The translations under genes were made by a program, and so were the position numbers. DNA of 45,541 nt from UASB124 sp964446935. Its GTDB lineage: Bacteria > Babelota > Babeliae > Babelales > RVW-14. The stretch is taken from positions 1-45,541 of the forward strand of contig CAYUQI010000012.1 in NCBI GenBank assembly GCA_964446935.1. Reading direction: 5' to 3'. How positions within the stretch are numbered: the first letter of the stretch is position 1; every line of letters begins with the position of its first letter. Shown here piece after piece: positions 34,013-43,079 of the stretch. Under the pieces are notes generated by a model. It had not been told where the DNA came from. It did not search any database and saw only the letters and a list, made by a program, of their open reading frames with translations.

Positions 34013-35992
34013 ATGAAGAACCAAAATAAAGGCCTTTTTAAACTATCATCTCCGTTCAAACCTGCCGGTGACCAGCCTCAGGCGATCAAGCAGCTCAATG
34101 AGGATCGACCACGAAAGTCGGTACTTTTGGGTGTGACTGGGTCGGGCAAAACCTTTACCTTGGCCAATGTTATTGCCCAGCAAAACAAGCCGGTTTTAAT
34201 TTTGTCGCCTAATAAAACATTGGCTGCTCAATTGTATGAAGAGTTCAGCCTTTTTTTCCCTGAAAACAAAGTTTGTTATTTTGTCAGCTATTACGATTAC
34301 TATCAGCCAGAATCATACCTTCCTGCTCAAGATATTTATGTTGCCAAGGAAACCAAAGTTAATGCTGAAATTGAACGTTTACGCGTTGAGGCTACGGCAT
34401 CAATTATTAATCGCCGTGATGTCATTGTGGTTGCCTCGGTGTCTGCAATCTATTCGCTCGGTAACCCCTTTGATTACCGAGAGCTCACCTTTGCACTCAA
34501 ACGTGGACAAAAAATATCGCGTAAAGAGTTGCTTAATAAGCTTATTTTTATTCAATACAAACGTAATGACATGCACAGTGAATCGGGAACATTTAAGGTG
34601 CTTGGCAATACCATTACGATAAATTTGCCGTACCTGCGTGATAACTTACGCATTGAACTATTTGGTGATGAGATTGAAAGACTTGAATTGGTTGACCGAC
34701 AACAACACCGCGTTGTTAGCACACTTGATGATATGCTCATTTTCCCTGCAAAACACTTTGTTGCTACGCAAGAAAAACGTGATACGGCTCTTCAATTAAT
34801 CAAAAGAGATTTGGAGAAAGAAGCTGTCGAAATGCAAAATCCTTTATATAAAGAACGTTTGCTGACACGTGTGAAACATGACATTGATATGTTGCAAGAA
34901 ACTGGTTATTGTTCAGGAATCGAAAATTATTCACGCTATTTTGATGGCCGACAACCAGGTCAGGCGCCGTATGCCTTATTTGATTTTTTTGATAAAGATT
35001 TCGTGTTGGTCATTGACGAATCCCACATCGCCATTCCTCAATTGCGCGGTATGTACAATGGCGATCATTCACGCAAAAAGGCTTTAGTTGAATATGGTTT
35101 TCGTCTTAAAGCATCGTTCGATAACCGTCCACTAAAGTTTGAAGAAATAGAAAATTATTTTAATGATGTCATTTTTGTTTCGGCAACGCCGGGTGATTAT
35201 GAACGTTTATCAACACAGCATGTGGTAGAACAAATTGTTCGGCCTACCGGGGTGACAGATCCTATTGTTGAGGTCGTTAAACGAGAAGGGCAGCTTGAGC
35301 ATCTGATAGAAAATATCAAGCAGGTGGCAGCTCGCGGCTTTAGAACCTTGGTTACGGTGTTGACTAAAAAGGCCGCCGAAGATTTAGCGCAATATCTTGA
35401 AAATCATAAAATCAAAGTATGTTACATGCACAGTGAAATTAAAACGCCGCAGCGTACTGAGTTATTGCATAAATTACGATTAGGTGTTTTTGATTGTCTG
35501 GTGGGTATTAACCTTCTACGGGAAGGGCTTGATTTACCCGAGGTGGCTCTTGTGGCTATCCTGGATGCTGATATTGAAAGCTTTTTGCGTGATGGTCGTT
35601 CACTTATTCAGACCATTGGACGTGCAGCGCGTAACATTGAAAGCAAAGTTATCTTTTATGCCGATACGGTGACAAAATCGATGCAGAGAGCGTTGGATGA
35701 AACTGACCGTCGTCGTCGGTTACAAGCTGCATACAATAAAAAACATGGCATTAAGCCAACGTCTGTTAAGCGTGACGTAACCAAAAGTATCACGCAACTA
35801 CAAGAGCGCATTATGCAAGCAAGTCAGAGTTACAAAAAGCTCGTGGCGGTTAAGGCTAAAAATGCTCAAGAGATTGCAGTTATTATCGAACAACTTGAGC
35901 AGGAAATGCGGCTTGCTGCCGAATCACTTGATTTCGAAAAGGCTATTCAGTTAAGAAATAAAATTCTCGCTCTGCAAAAGGCAACTTCTTAA
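34013..35992 (+). CDS. uvrB: Excinuclease ABC subunit B
   Basis: 659 residues, usual UvrB length. Landmarks: FKPAGDQPQAI, Walker A GVTGSGKT (40-47), FVSYYDYYQPESYLPAQD (the beta-hairpin that grips damaged DNA), YIEKD-like region KETKVNAEIERLR, helicase motif II in VLVIDESHIAIPQ, the VSATPGDYE block, GINLLREGLDLPEVALVAILDAD, QTIGRAARN, and a C-terminal UVR motif (about 620-650) that meets UvrC. It verifies lesions in nucleotide excision repair with UvrA and UvrC, which are not in the window. The start has no strong ribosome site, and a candidate promoter (TTGAGC, 17 bp, TATCCT) ends about 10 bp before it, so the mRNA might be nearly leaderless. Confidence 0.97.
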   Translation: MKNQNKGLFKLSSPFKPAGDQPQAIKQLNEDRPRKSVLLGVTGSGKTFTLANVIAQQNKPVLILSPNKTLAAQLYEEFSLFFPENKVCYFVSYYDYYQPESYLPAQDIYVAKETKVNAEIERLRVEATASIINRRDVIVVASVSAIYSLGNPFDYRELTFALKRGQKISRKELLNKLIFIQYKRNDMHSESGTFKVLGNTITINLPYLRDNLRIELFGDEIERLELVDRQQHRVVSTLDDMLIFPAKHFVATQEKRDTALQLIKRDLEKEAVEMQNPLYKERLLTRVKHDIDMLQETGYCSGIENYSRYFDGRQPGQAPYALFDFFDKDFVLVIDESHIAIPQLRGMYNGDHSRKKALVEYGFRLKASFDNRPLKFEEIENYFNDVIFVSATPGDYERLSTQHVVEQIVRPTGVTDPIVEVVKREGQLEHLIENIKQVAARGFRTLVTVLTKKAAEDLAQYLENHKIKVCYMHSEIKTPQRTELLHKLRLGVFDCLVGINLLREGLDLPEVALVAILDADIESFLRDGRSLIQTIGRAARNIESKVIFYADTVTKSMQRALDETDRRRRLQAAYNKKHGIKPTSVKRDVTKSITQLQERIMQASQSYKKLVAVKAKNAQEIAVIIEQLEQEMRLAAESLDFEKAIQLRNKILALQKATS

Positions 35993-36109
35993 ACGTCTTC
36001 TATCCCGTTAATTTCGTGTGATGCATTAGCTGTTAAGATGGGGTGGGTTTATATCTACCAATCCAGTATGAATTATGGTATGTATAGAGACCAAAGGAAA
36101 GAGGTTCTT

Positions 36110-37201
36110 ATGAAAACATATCAAGTCTTTGCATGTGTAGTAATATTTCTGAGTATTTTAGGTGGTATTCTGAATGGCGCAACGCCGCACATGAATCTAA
36201 AAGATTTTCCTGATCTCGTCGATGATCTTGATGATAATTATGTCAAGACTCTTATTAGAGATGGGATGTGGAAAGTATTTATCAAGGATGTTCCTCAAAA
36301 CAATCCTGAACTTTTAAAAAGGTATTTACGGTTGCTTTCAATCGCATATACCGAAATGAATTCTTCGACGTACTCAATTGACTATATTGTTGATCAACAA
36401 GATATATACATAAAGAATAATAAAAACTTGGCTAAATTACCAACTAAGAATGGCTCATTTTATCGCTTCGCACGGTGGGATAGTATTCATGAAAGAGTTG
36501 GGTCAGGGTATTATCGCTTAATACTAGATATTGATGAAGAAAAAGATCGTTTAAGGAAAAAACAAAACCCTAATCTTCGAACTTCAGCGGATGGCGATTT
36601 GGATGCTGTAACCGAAGATGAGATAAAACTCAACATAGCAAGGATGGAGAAAGAGGCGTGCGATTATGCAGAAGAAATCGTCAAACAGTATAAGATTCAT
36701 TTTATGCCACGAGAGGACTATTCATCACCTCATAAAAACATGTGTGAAGTGGAGCGAATTTTTATCAAAATTTTAAAAACCTTTAAGAAAAATAGTACCC
36801 TCAATGATTGTGTTACCAGCATAAAAATTAAGCTTGATCATATCTACGAGATTAAAACCTTAGCAGATTGGTATCCTATTGAAGAACTTGAAAGGCTTGG
36901 TTTAAACCCTCATCAAACAATCTCGCAATTTCCTCGTATTGTATTGTATATCTATGGGAAAGAAAATGCACAAACAGCATTAGATATTCTTTTTGATGTC
37001 TTTAAAGATGAACAAGGATCAGGAAAGCTCCCAGGACACAATGACCCAGTGACGTCTCTCCTGTCTGTTGCCCAAGGTGATAGGGATTGGAAAGAAGATC
37101 CCTGTTTGGCAAAATTTTATGAAGACAGGAAAGTTTATTATAGGGCTGATATAACAGGAAAAGTGCAAAATTATCATTTAAAAAATCCTAATAAAAAGTA
37201 A
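36110..37201 (+). CDS. Secreted protein, unknown function
   Basis: 363 residues from ATG 36110, chosen for GAGG 5 nt upstream and because it begins a proper signal peptide (MKTYQVFACVVIFLSILGGILNGA). The mature protein is charged and mostly helical, with many Lys, Asp and Glu; notable stretches are FPDLVDDLDDNYVKTLIRDG, GSFYRFARWDSIHERVGSGYYRLILDIDEE and KIKLDHIYEIKTLADWYPIEEL. Only two Cys are seen in the mature part besides the C-terminal one near DPCLAKF. No family recognised. It lies between uvrB and pheT on the same strand, with spacing that suggests its own transcription unit. Confidence 0.75.
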   Translation: MKTYQVFACVVIFLSILGGILNGATPHMNLKDFPDLVDDLDDNYVKTLIRDGMWKVFIKDVPQNNPELLKRYLRLLSIAYTEMNSSTYSIDYIVDQQDIYIKNNKNLAKLPTKNGSFYRFARWDSIHERVGSGYYRLILDIDEEKDRLRKKQNPNLRTSADGDLDAVTEDEIKLNIARMEKEACDYAEEIVKQYKIHFMPREDYSSPHKNMCEVERIFIKILKTFKKNSTLNDCVTSIKIKLDHIYEIKTLADWYPIEELERLGLNPHQTISQFPRIVLYIYGKENAQTALDILFDVFKDEQGSGKLPGHNDPVTSLLSVAQGDRDWKEDPCLAKFYEDRKVYYRADITGKVQNYHLKNPNKK

Positions 37202-37355
37202 GTTCCCTGTATACAACATGATATCTTTTTTCAATGGTTCTGATGTTTAATATTTCCCAGGGAGCTTTATCCTGTAGAATTTGACGTTTACCCCTTTCTG
37301 GTGCATTCTTTCAAAGTAAAGAAACGATTTTTGGCCCTTTTAGGTGGAATGTGTC

Positions 37356-39758
37356 ATGAAATTATCGCTTGCATGGATTTTTGATCATATCGATGCAGAT
37401 TGGAAGAAACAGGATATTAAAAATCTTGTTGCTTTGTTTAATCAAACAACAGCAGAAATTGAGGATTTTTATACACTGTCTTTTGACATGAGCCATTTTT
37501 TTATGGGAATGCAAAAACAAGTTTCTTCACAGGGGATAGTAATTGACGTTCCAGAACTCGGCGAAGAAATAAACATGCCTGCGCGAAACACCGCAGAAGA
37601 TATGATTCCACCAAGTGTTAAGACCCCTTGTTTTATGATCAAGAAAGAGGGGAATGGCTTCAGGTGGGCAACGCTTGCTGATTTTGGTGTGGAGAAGGGT
37701 GGATTTGTTCCTGCCCTTGATGTTGCAGCATGCGACATGAACGGTAAGTGGCGTTCGTTGTTTGAAGCAGAAGATATCATTATTGAAGTTGATAATAAAT
37801 CAATTACCCATCGACCAGACATGTGGGGCCATAGAGGTTTTGCCAGAGAAATCGCAGCTTTCTTGCGCTTACCGCTTCGCAATGCAAAGTCATTTTTAAA
37901 AGAAATACCGGTTCAAACCTTTGAACATGAATCTCAACCAACTGCATCTACCCCATTTATTATTAAAAACCAAGCGCCAAAAGCATGTAGTCGATTTGTT
38001 GGATGTTATGTTTCATCGATTGAGAATAAGCCTACACCATTGTTAACAGCCAGTAGGCTGCTCAAGGTTGGGAGTAGACCAATCAATGCATTGGTGGATC
38101 TTACCAACTATGTTATGTATGATTGGGGTTTATCATTGCATGCATATGATGCAACGGTGATTGATCAGAAACAAATTGTTGTTCGTATGGCAAAAGAGGG
38201 TGAAAAAATACATCTTCTTGATGATACCAAGCGTGAATTGACTGATCGAGATTTGGTGATTGCTGATGCTAAAAAGCCAATGGGTATTGCAGGTGTAATG
38301 GGTGGCTTTGCAGATTCATTACATTCCTCTACGACATCAATATTCATTGAATCGGCTACGTTTGATGCTGGAACTGTGCGTCGTACGGCTCAACGATACA
38401 AAATTCGAACTGAGGCATCTGCTCGCTTTGAAAAAACGCTCGATCCTAATCAAACCATTGAGGCGATGCAACGTTTTTTAAAGCTTGTGACTGATATAGG
38501 ATTGCACGCCAAGATCGCCGATGAAATGATATCTGTCGGTCATGATACAAAACCACACGTCATTGAAGTTTCACATGAATTTTTAGAACGTCGTTTGGGC
38601 ATGCCGATTCCGGAAGATCAGATTATCAATAACTTATCACGGCTTGAGTTCGCGGTTCTTAAAAGTTTTGATGCTCACAAAAAAGTTTTTTATTTAGTAA
38701 CAGTGCCATCGTTCAGAGCAAGTAAAGACATTCGCATTAAAGAAGATATTGTCGAAGAAGTTGTACGCTGCTTTGGTTTTGACAAAATTGAGCCAAAGCT
38801 ACCGCATATCATGCGTACTCCTTTTGATTTTTCACCGGTATCGCGTATGCAAAAAATCAAAGATAATCTTGCTCGTGCAGCTGATATGACTGAACAACAA
38901 AATTATGCAATGTTTGATGAAAATTTTATAACCAATCTTGGCCTTATTCCTGATGTTTCTGTGCAACTTCTTAATCCGGTGTCTGAAAATTATCGACGAA
39001 TGATTACATCACTGGTTCCTGGGCTGCTGAAAAATATTAAAGAAAATCATGTTCAACAGGATTCAATGTCATTCTTTGAGTGTGGGCGTATATGGAAGAA
39101 ACAAGCAGAAAAACCTGTTGAGAATAAGAGCGTTGCTGGCATTGTTTTCAAAAAGCGGGCGACAGTTAATTTTTATGATTGGAAATTTATTATCAATAAT
39201 CTCTTTGCGACGCTTGGTTTCAATATCTCTAAAATAACATGGACTAAGGCTGAGGGTGGCATTGATCCCTGGTATCAAACCAACCAAACAGCTGTTGTGC
39301 GATATGATAACAAGGTAGTAGGAGTAGCTGGTAATGCAGATTCAGGTATTTTGAATAAGCTTGACACAAATGTTCCTTGCGACGCGTTTGTGTTTGAACT
39401 TGATGGTGATTTCTTAATGACTGCACCACTCCCATTGCCACATTATCATGGAATATCGAAATTTCAGGAAACATATGTTGATATAAGTTTGTTTGTTCCG
39501 CTTAAGCTTGAAGCGGCTACTCTTGAAAAAACTATTATTCAAACGAGCCCTCTGATCAAAAATGTTTACCTGGTTGATTTCTTTGAAAAAGAAGGTGTAC
39601 AACAACTGATAGAGGGTGTCAACCAAGATGTGCGTGCACTAACCTTCCGCATATGGCTTGGGCGTGATGAAAAAACACTCGAAAAAGCTGAAATTGATGA
39701 AGTATGGCAACGGGTATCTGCAGCGGTAAGTTCTTATGGGGTAAAGGTACGCATGTGA
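37356..39758 (+). CDS. pheT: Phenylalanyl-tRNA synthetase beta subunit
   Basis: 800 residues, usual bacterial PheT length. ATG 37356 is chosen over a GTG 12 nt upstream; AGGTGGA precedes it. Landmarks: MKLSLAWIFDHI start, an N-terminal tRNA-binding (EMAP-like) region about residues 40-150, ITHRPDMWGHRGFAREIAA, the B3/4 editing domain with INALVDLTNYVMYDWG and LHAYDA, GIAGVMGGFADSLHSSTTSIFIESATFD, the B5 domain, the catalytic-like core (IKEDIVEEVVRCFGFDKIEPKLP), and a C-terminal FDX-ACB anticodon-binding domain (YVDISLFVPLKLEAATLEKTI ... FRIWLGRDEKTLEKAEIDEVWQRV). It works only as a complex with PheS, which is not adjacent here. Its end overlaps the start of lspA. Confidence 0.96.
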   Translation: MKLSLAWIFDHIDADWKKQDIKNLVALFNQTTAEIEDFYTLSFDMSHFFMGMQKQVSSQGIVIDVPELGEEINMPARNTAEDMIPPSVKTPCFMIKKEGNGFRWATLADFGVEKGGFVPALDVAACDMNGKWRSLFEAEDIIIEVDNKSITHRPDMWGHRGFAREIAAFLRLPLRNAKSFLKEIPVQTFEHESQPTASTPFIIKNQAPKACSRFVGCYVSSIENKPTPLLTASRLLKVGSRPINALVDLTNYVMYDWGLSLHAYDATVIDQKQIVVRMAKEGEKIHLLDDTKRELTDRDLVIADAKKPMGIAGVMGGFADSLHSSTTSIFIESATFDAGTVRRTAQRYKIRTEASARFEKTLDPNQTIEAMQRFLKLVTDIGLHAKIADEMISVGHDTKPHVIEVSHEFLERRLGMPIPEDQIINNLSRLEFAVLKSFDAHKKVFYLVTVPSFRASKDIRIKEDIVEEVVRCFGFDKIEPKLPHIMRTPFDFSPVSRMQKIKDNLARAADMTEQQNYAMFDENFITNLGLIPDVSVQLLNPVSENYRRMITSLVPGLLKNIKENHVQQDSMSFFECGRIWKKQAEKPVENKSVAGIVFKKRATVNFYDWKFIINNLFATLGFNISKITWTKAEGGIDPWYQTNQTAVVRYDNKVVGVAGNADSGILNKLDTNVPCDAFVFELDGDFLMTAPLPLPHYHGISKFQETYVDISLFVPLKLEAATLEKTIIQTSPLIKNVYLVDFFEKEGVQQLIEGVNQDVRALTFRIWLGRDEKTLEKAEIDEVWQRVSAAVSSYGVKVRM

Positions 39759-40228
39759 GAACAACACATAAAAATTTATTAATTTTTGCAAGCGTGCTGA
39801 TAGCAGATCGGCTTAGCAAATGGTTAGCACTCTACCTCTTGGGCAACGAGCCTTGGTCGGTATTTAGCGGATTCAACCTTTTTATTTGTTGGAATCGAGG
39901 AGTAAGTTGGAGTTTGTTTTCAAGTGACTCTGCATTTGGCTTTTGGGTCTTGACGAGCTTGATTGGTGTTATTATTTGTTTTTTTTCGGCTTATGTTCTC
40001 CAGCGAGCCTTTTATCGTTGCTCTATTACCTGGGAAATGTTGGTGTTGGGGGGTGCTGTTTCCAATTTTATTGACCGTTTGTGGCATGGCGCGGTGCTCG
40101 ATTTCATTGAACTATATGTTGGTCAATTTTATTGGCCTGTATTTAATATTGCCGATGCCTGTGTTGTCATCGGAATTTTTGGGATTTTAATTCGGTCGTG
40201 GTGGTGTGATCATGAGTGCTCGGTGTGA
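39755..40228 (+). CDS. lspA: Lipoprotein signal peptidase (signal peptidase II)
   Basis: 157 residues from GTG 39755, which overlaps the pheT stop by 4 nt and has AAAGG 7 nt upstream; longer starts lie inside pheT. Four membrane helices. Family motifs: ADRLSKW near residue 18, NRGVSWSLF (Asn47), GGAVSNFIDRL, VLDFIELYVG (Asp116) and PVFNIADACVV (Asp134). Asp116 and Asp134 match the catalytic aspartate dyad. The usual GGAxGNxxDR has Ser in place of the second Gly. It cleaves prolipoprotein signal peptides in the inner membrane after lipidation, so a lipoprotein pathway must exist in this organism. Confidence 0.93.
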   Translation: MRTTHKNLLIFASVLIADRLSKWLALYLLGNEPWSVFSGFNLFICWNRGVSWSLFSSDSAFGFWVLTSLIGVIICFFSAYVLQRAFYRCSITWEMLVLGGAVSNFIDRLWHGAVLDFIELYVGQFYWPVFNIADACVVIGIFGILIRSWWCDHECSV

Positions 40229-40691
40229 TAAATATTGTTTAATGATAACATCCTGTGGGCTGCCTCAAAATATCATTCTAAGTTCCTTGGTAGGCTCTTT
40301 ATATGCATTCCCCTTATTGTTGTTGTTTCGACTGATACATACCTATTTCCCGATGGTTGCCATGTGGGGTCTTGGGATTATGTTATTCATAAGTTTCATT
40401 GCATTGTATCGTTCACTACGACTTGCGTCTCAGCAACAGGTTGCTATTGCTCTTGATAAGATGTGGGGCATGGTGGTGGTATTTATCCATATCCCTTTGC
40501 TATGGAAATTTGTTGTCGTTGGATTTATTAGTTTTCACGTTATTCGTGTGCTGATGCCATGGTTAGGGCGTCGGCTGTTCTCTATTGATTTTTATCATTG
40601 GGGCATGCTGCCTGGACTGATAGCTCTGACACTATGCTCTGGTCTGGTTGTTAATGGAATGCTTCATCTTATGTTATGGATGGTGAGTTAA
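40212..40691 (+). CDS. PgpA-like membrane protein lacking the usual acidic residues
   Basis: 159 residues with four hydrophobic segments. Its order and wording recall phosphatidylglycerophosphatase A. IALDKMWGMVVVFIHIPL aligns with the PgpA block IDExxGM, here DK replacing DE; FHVIRVLMPWLGRRL aligns with FRxxDxxKPWPIxxL, with the Asp and Lys changed; and a C-terminal helix follows WGMLPGLIALTLCSG where PgpA has a DD pair. The N-terminal GxGxxPxAPGTxGS block is also replaced (CGLPQNIILSSLVGSLYA). If the homology is right, catalytic residues are lost. The start is uncertain; ATG 40212 overlaps lspA by 17 nt, and ATG 40242 is an alternative. Operon context with lspA fits envelope lipid work. Confidence 0.6.
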   Translation: MSARCDKYCLMITSCGLPQNIILSSLVGSLYAFPLLLLFRLIHTYFPMVAMWGLGIMLFISFIALYRSLRLASQQQVAIALDKMWGMVVVFIHIPLLWKFVVVGFISFHVIRVLMPWLGRRLFSIDFYHWGMLPGLIALTLCSGLVVNGMLHLMLWMVS

Positions 40692-40697
40692 CTGTTC

Positions 40698-41357
40698 ATG
40701 AATTTGATAAGCATGTTTTTTCAATCTCTTTACCCAACGTTGTGTCGTGGTTGTTCGTGTCTTATAAAACAAGATGATATTTTTTGTTCACGTTGCTATG
40801 CGTCTCTGCAACCAATTCCTTCGGTAATTGTTCCCGTTACACAAACCGTGTCAATGAAGGTTTTTGCTGTTTCTGCATACAAAGATCCACTCAAAGTGTT
40901 GGTTCGAAGAAAGTTTTATGGTGATGTACTTGCAAGTCAGCAACTTGCACGACTTATGTTGGCATGGACTCCGCTGAGCAAGTACCCAATTGATTGTCTT
41001 GTTCCGGTTCCTTTGCATTGGTCGCGTTATGCTTCACGTGGGTTTAATCAGGCTCATGAAATAGCAAAAGTTATTGGTAGCCAGCTTAATATCCCTGTGA
41101 TTTCGGTGGCACGAAGAACACGCAAAACAACATTTCAATGGAAGCTTTCAAGTGCTGATCGTCACCAGAATGTTAAACAAGCATTTGATACTGCGCATTG
41201 GTATGTTTGGCAGGGAGGTAATGACATCAAAGGAAAACATGTTTTGTTGGTTGATGATCTGTTTACAACAGGAGCAACCCTTATTCATGTTGCCAAGGTA
41301 CTTGTTCGTCACAAACCAGCTTCATTAACGGCTGTTGTTGGATGCCGCGCAGTATGA
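40698..41357 (+). CDS. comF: ComF-family phosphoribosyltransferase-like protein
   Basis: 219 residues. The N-terminus has a four-Cys zinc knuckle (CRGCSC, then CSRC, Cys16-33). Then come the conserved YKDPLKVLVRRKFYGD, CLVPVPLHWSRYASRGFNQAHEIA (the hallmark RGFNQ block) and VLLVDDLFTTGATL, the PRPP-binding loop. This is the ComFC/GntX class. In competent bacteria it assists uptake of single-stranded DNA; in others the role is unclear. It starts 6 nt after the PgpA-like gene and ends by overlapping, tail to tail, the end of the LptC-like gene by 33 nt. Confidence 0.9.
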   Translation: MNLISMFFQSLYPTLCRGCSCLIKQDDIFCSRCYASLQPIPSVIVPVTQTVSMKVFAVSAYKDPLKVLVRRKFYGDVLASQQLARLMLAWTPLSKYPIDCLVPVPLHWSRYASRGFNQAHEIAKVIGSQLNIPVISVARRTRKTTFQWKLSSADRHQNVKQAFDTAHWYVWQGGNDIKGKHVLLVDDLFTTGATLIHVAKVLVRHKPASLTAVVGCRAV

Positions 41358-41930
41358 AAATTCGCTTCGTATCCCGTTTTTCATGTGAATAGTTTGAGCA
41401 TTGATATCAAAAAAACTGTTTTGTGCAGAAAATTGAAATAAAGGGTGAGTATACGTCATTATTTTATCAGTTGTAACAATTTGCGTTGAATAATTATATG
41501 CAATGTCCTGTCCTTTAAAAGATAAGTCTTTGAGCGAGCCGTGAACGAGTCCTGTAAAAAGTGCATGTTTGCCGGGACGGTCAATAAAAGTTTTTTCTGC
41601 ATAAATATGAGCAATTTGGGTACCGTAATGCAGGATGTTACAGGAAACCTTCTGACATTCGATAGTGTCAGAGGTGTGATGAAAGTGACTCTCTTTTGCC
41701 TCAACGGCGAGCTCGTAACCCTTCTGTTTGTCACTCTCTTTGAGTAAAGCATCTTTGATAATGATGGTTGGCATTGTTGGGGTTTGTGTTGTATCTGTTG
41801 GTTGTTTTTTTTCATTATATGATTGCTGTTCTGATGATGATTGGTTTTCAATGATTTTATCCCCAAACCACCAGAAAAGACTTATCGATGAAAGACATAA
41901 AAAAAATAGGAAAATGCTTATTTTTGACAT
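41325..41930 (-). CDS. LptC-like lipopolysaccharide-export protein
   Basis: 201 residues: a short N-terminal membrane anchor (ISIFLFFLCLSSISLFWWFG), a polar Gln/Thr/Pro linker, then a beta-rich domain with the LptC pattern (YELAVEAKESHFHHTSDTIECQKVSCNIL, AHIYAEKTFIDRPGKHALFTGLVHGSL, GQDIAYNYSTQIVTTDKIMTYTHPLFQFSAQNSFF). Repeats of the form x-x-A-x-x-A...D...L...G are typical of the LptA/LptC jellyroll. LptC would relay LPS from the LptBFG pump to LptA. Other lpt genes are not in the window. It overlaps comF tail to tail. AAGGG lies close to the ATG. Confidence 0.78.
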   Translation of the reverse strand: MSKISIFLFFLCLSSISLFWWFGDKIIENQSSSEQQSYNEKKQPTDTTQTPTMPTIIIKDALLKESDKQKGYELAVEAKESHFHHTSDTIECQKVSCNILHYGTQIAHIYAEKTFIDRPGKHALFTGLVHGSLKDLSFKGQDIAYNYSTQIVTTDKIMTYTHPLFQFSAQNSFFDINAQTIHMKNGIRSEFSYCAASNNSR

Positions 41931-42048
41931 GCCCTTAGCGTACCTAGTTTATGCGTAAAGACAAGAGAGCAGGCTTGTTTTGGGCATTCAAAGAGATTTT
42001 TTAATAAAATAATTTCTTTTTAAAAAAGATTTTGTTTGGATGAATGTT

Positions 42049-42077
42049 CAAAGGGCTCTGTTTAACAGAGCCCTTTG
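42049..42077 (-). terminator. Stable hairpin after the ferritin-like gene
   Basis: A perfect 12-bp stem CAAAGGGCTCTG/CAGAGCCCTTTG with a TTTAA loop, 18 nt beyond the stop at 42095. There is no long T-run after it, so it may be a weak or bidirectional terminator. Confidence 0.6.
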
Positions 42078-42094
42078 GCAAAATAAATACAATG

Positions 42095-42700
42095 TTATTT
42101 AATTTGATTGAGTAATTCAGTGAGATCTCTGATGTGTTTTTCTTCAACTGCCAAGATAGCCTTAAGCATATCGCCCGTTCCAGGATCTTTGGCTTGAAAT
42201 AAATTGATTAATTCTTTATAAGCTTTGACGGCACACTCTTCGCCCTTGATATTTTGCTGTAAAATTATTGTTACTGAAGGATCTGATGGTTCCATAAATC
42301 CGCAGGTGGTCTGCGTGAACCATTCTTTTGGATTAAGCAATGGCTTGCCATCAAGTTGTGTGATTCTTGTTGAAAGCATCCCCGCGTGCTCCAATTCTTC
42401 TTCTGCGTGTTCCATTAATTCAGTAACTACTTTTTCAACCAATGGACCTTGAACAACCTTGGCGCCCATCCAATATTGGTAGTACGCAAGCCATTCATCG
42501 GCAAATGCTTTGTTAAGTTGGGTTACGATAGCCTTTTTATCCTCGGCTGAAAGGGTTGTTACTGGTGGTGCAAAGGTGACTGATTGCTTTTTTTCTGTGA
42601 AAAATTTGTTTTTTAGTGTTGCGAAAAATGTTGGATCCTTATAATGAATTCCAATTGCTGTGGCTAACAATACAAGAACGACAATAAGCACTTTGCTCAT
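42095..42700 (-). CDS. Membrane-anchored ferritin-like protein
   Basis: 201 residues. An N-terminal hydrophobic helix (VLIVVLVLLATAIGI) anchors or exports it; no convincing cleavage site follows. Residues about 50-200 form a four-helix ferritin-like domain with the di-iron pattern: DEWLAYYQYW (first Glu), ELMEHAEEELEHAGML (E..H and following Glu), IKGEECAVKAYKEL (third helix Glu), and AVEEKHIRDLTELL (E..H). This is the bacterioferritin/Dps-like group. Possible roles are iron oxidation or storage, or protection from peroxide at the envelope. AAAGGAG lies upstream of ATG 42700. Confidence 0.82.
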   Translation of the reverse strand: MSKVLIVVLVLLATAIGIHYKDPTFFATLKNKFFTEKKQSVTFAPPVTTLSAEDKKAIVTQLNKAFADEWLAYYQYWMGAKVVQGPLVEKVVTELMEHAEEELEHAGMLSTRITQLDGKPLLNPKEWFTQTTCGFMEPSDPSVTIILQQNIKGEECAVKAYKELINLFQAKDPGTGDMLKAILAVEEKHIRDLTELLNQIK

Positions 42701-42872
42701 AGATCTGATCTCCTTTCCTTAATTAAGGGGTAAGTAATGAACAAACGATTATCTCAGGTGTATAAAAAATGAATGAAATTAGCAAGATTTTTATGGACAA
42801 TAATATTATGACGTTGTTAAAATAACCTCTTTGATACGTGATTAACGTTCTAAAAAACATATGTATGCAAAT

Positions 42873-43035
42873 TTTTGTCATGCTGAATGCATTTCAGCAT
42901 CCATCAAGTCATGGATTCTGAAATGATCCTTCGCCAAGGCTATGGATCACAGGCGAGTTTCCAGCCTTCGCGCCGGCCACCGTAGCCACCTGGGCGAAGG
43001 TGAGTTCGCTTCGGCGGACGGGCAGGATGACAAAA
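42873..43035. repeat. Palindromic element, copy 2 (163 bp)
   Basis: The ends TTTTGTCAT (42873-42881) and ATGACAAAA (43027-43035) are perfect 9-bp inverted repeats identical to those of the 66-bp element at 12838. The first internal hairpin ATGCTGAA/TTCAGCAT has the same 8-5-8 geometry. It then carries a GC-rich block (about 42928-43022) with CCTTCGCC / GGCGAAGG-type inverted repeats that copy 1 lacks. It fills most of the 379-bp space between 42700 and 43080; the rest shows only AT-rich bases and a TATAAT at 43045-43050, 35 bp before the next start. Confidence 0.75.
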
Positions 43036-43079
43036 GGTGGTAATTATAATGTTAGACTTAATAAATGAAAGGCATTGTG

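Noticed and set aside
42700..43064. A clear promoter for the ferritin-like gene
   Set aside because: Several TAnnnT boxes occur, but none has a good -35 at 16-18 bp, so none was listed.
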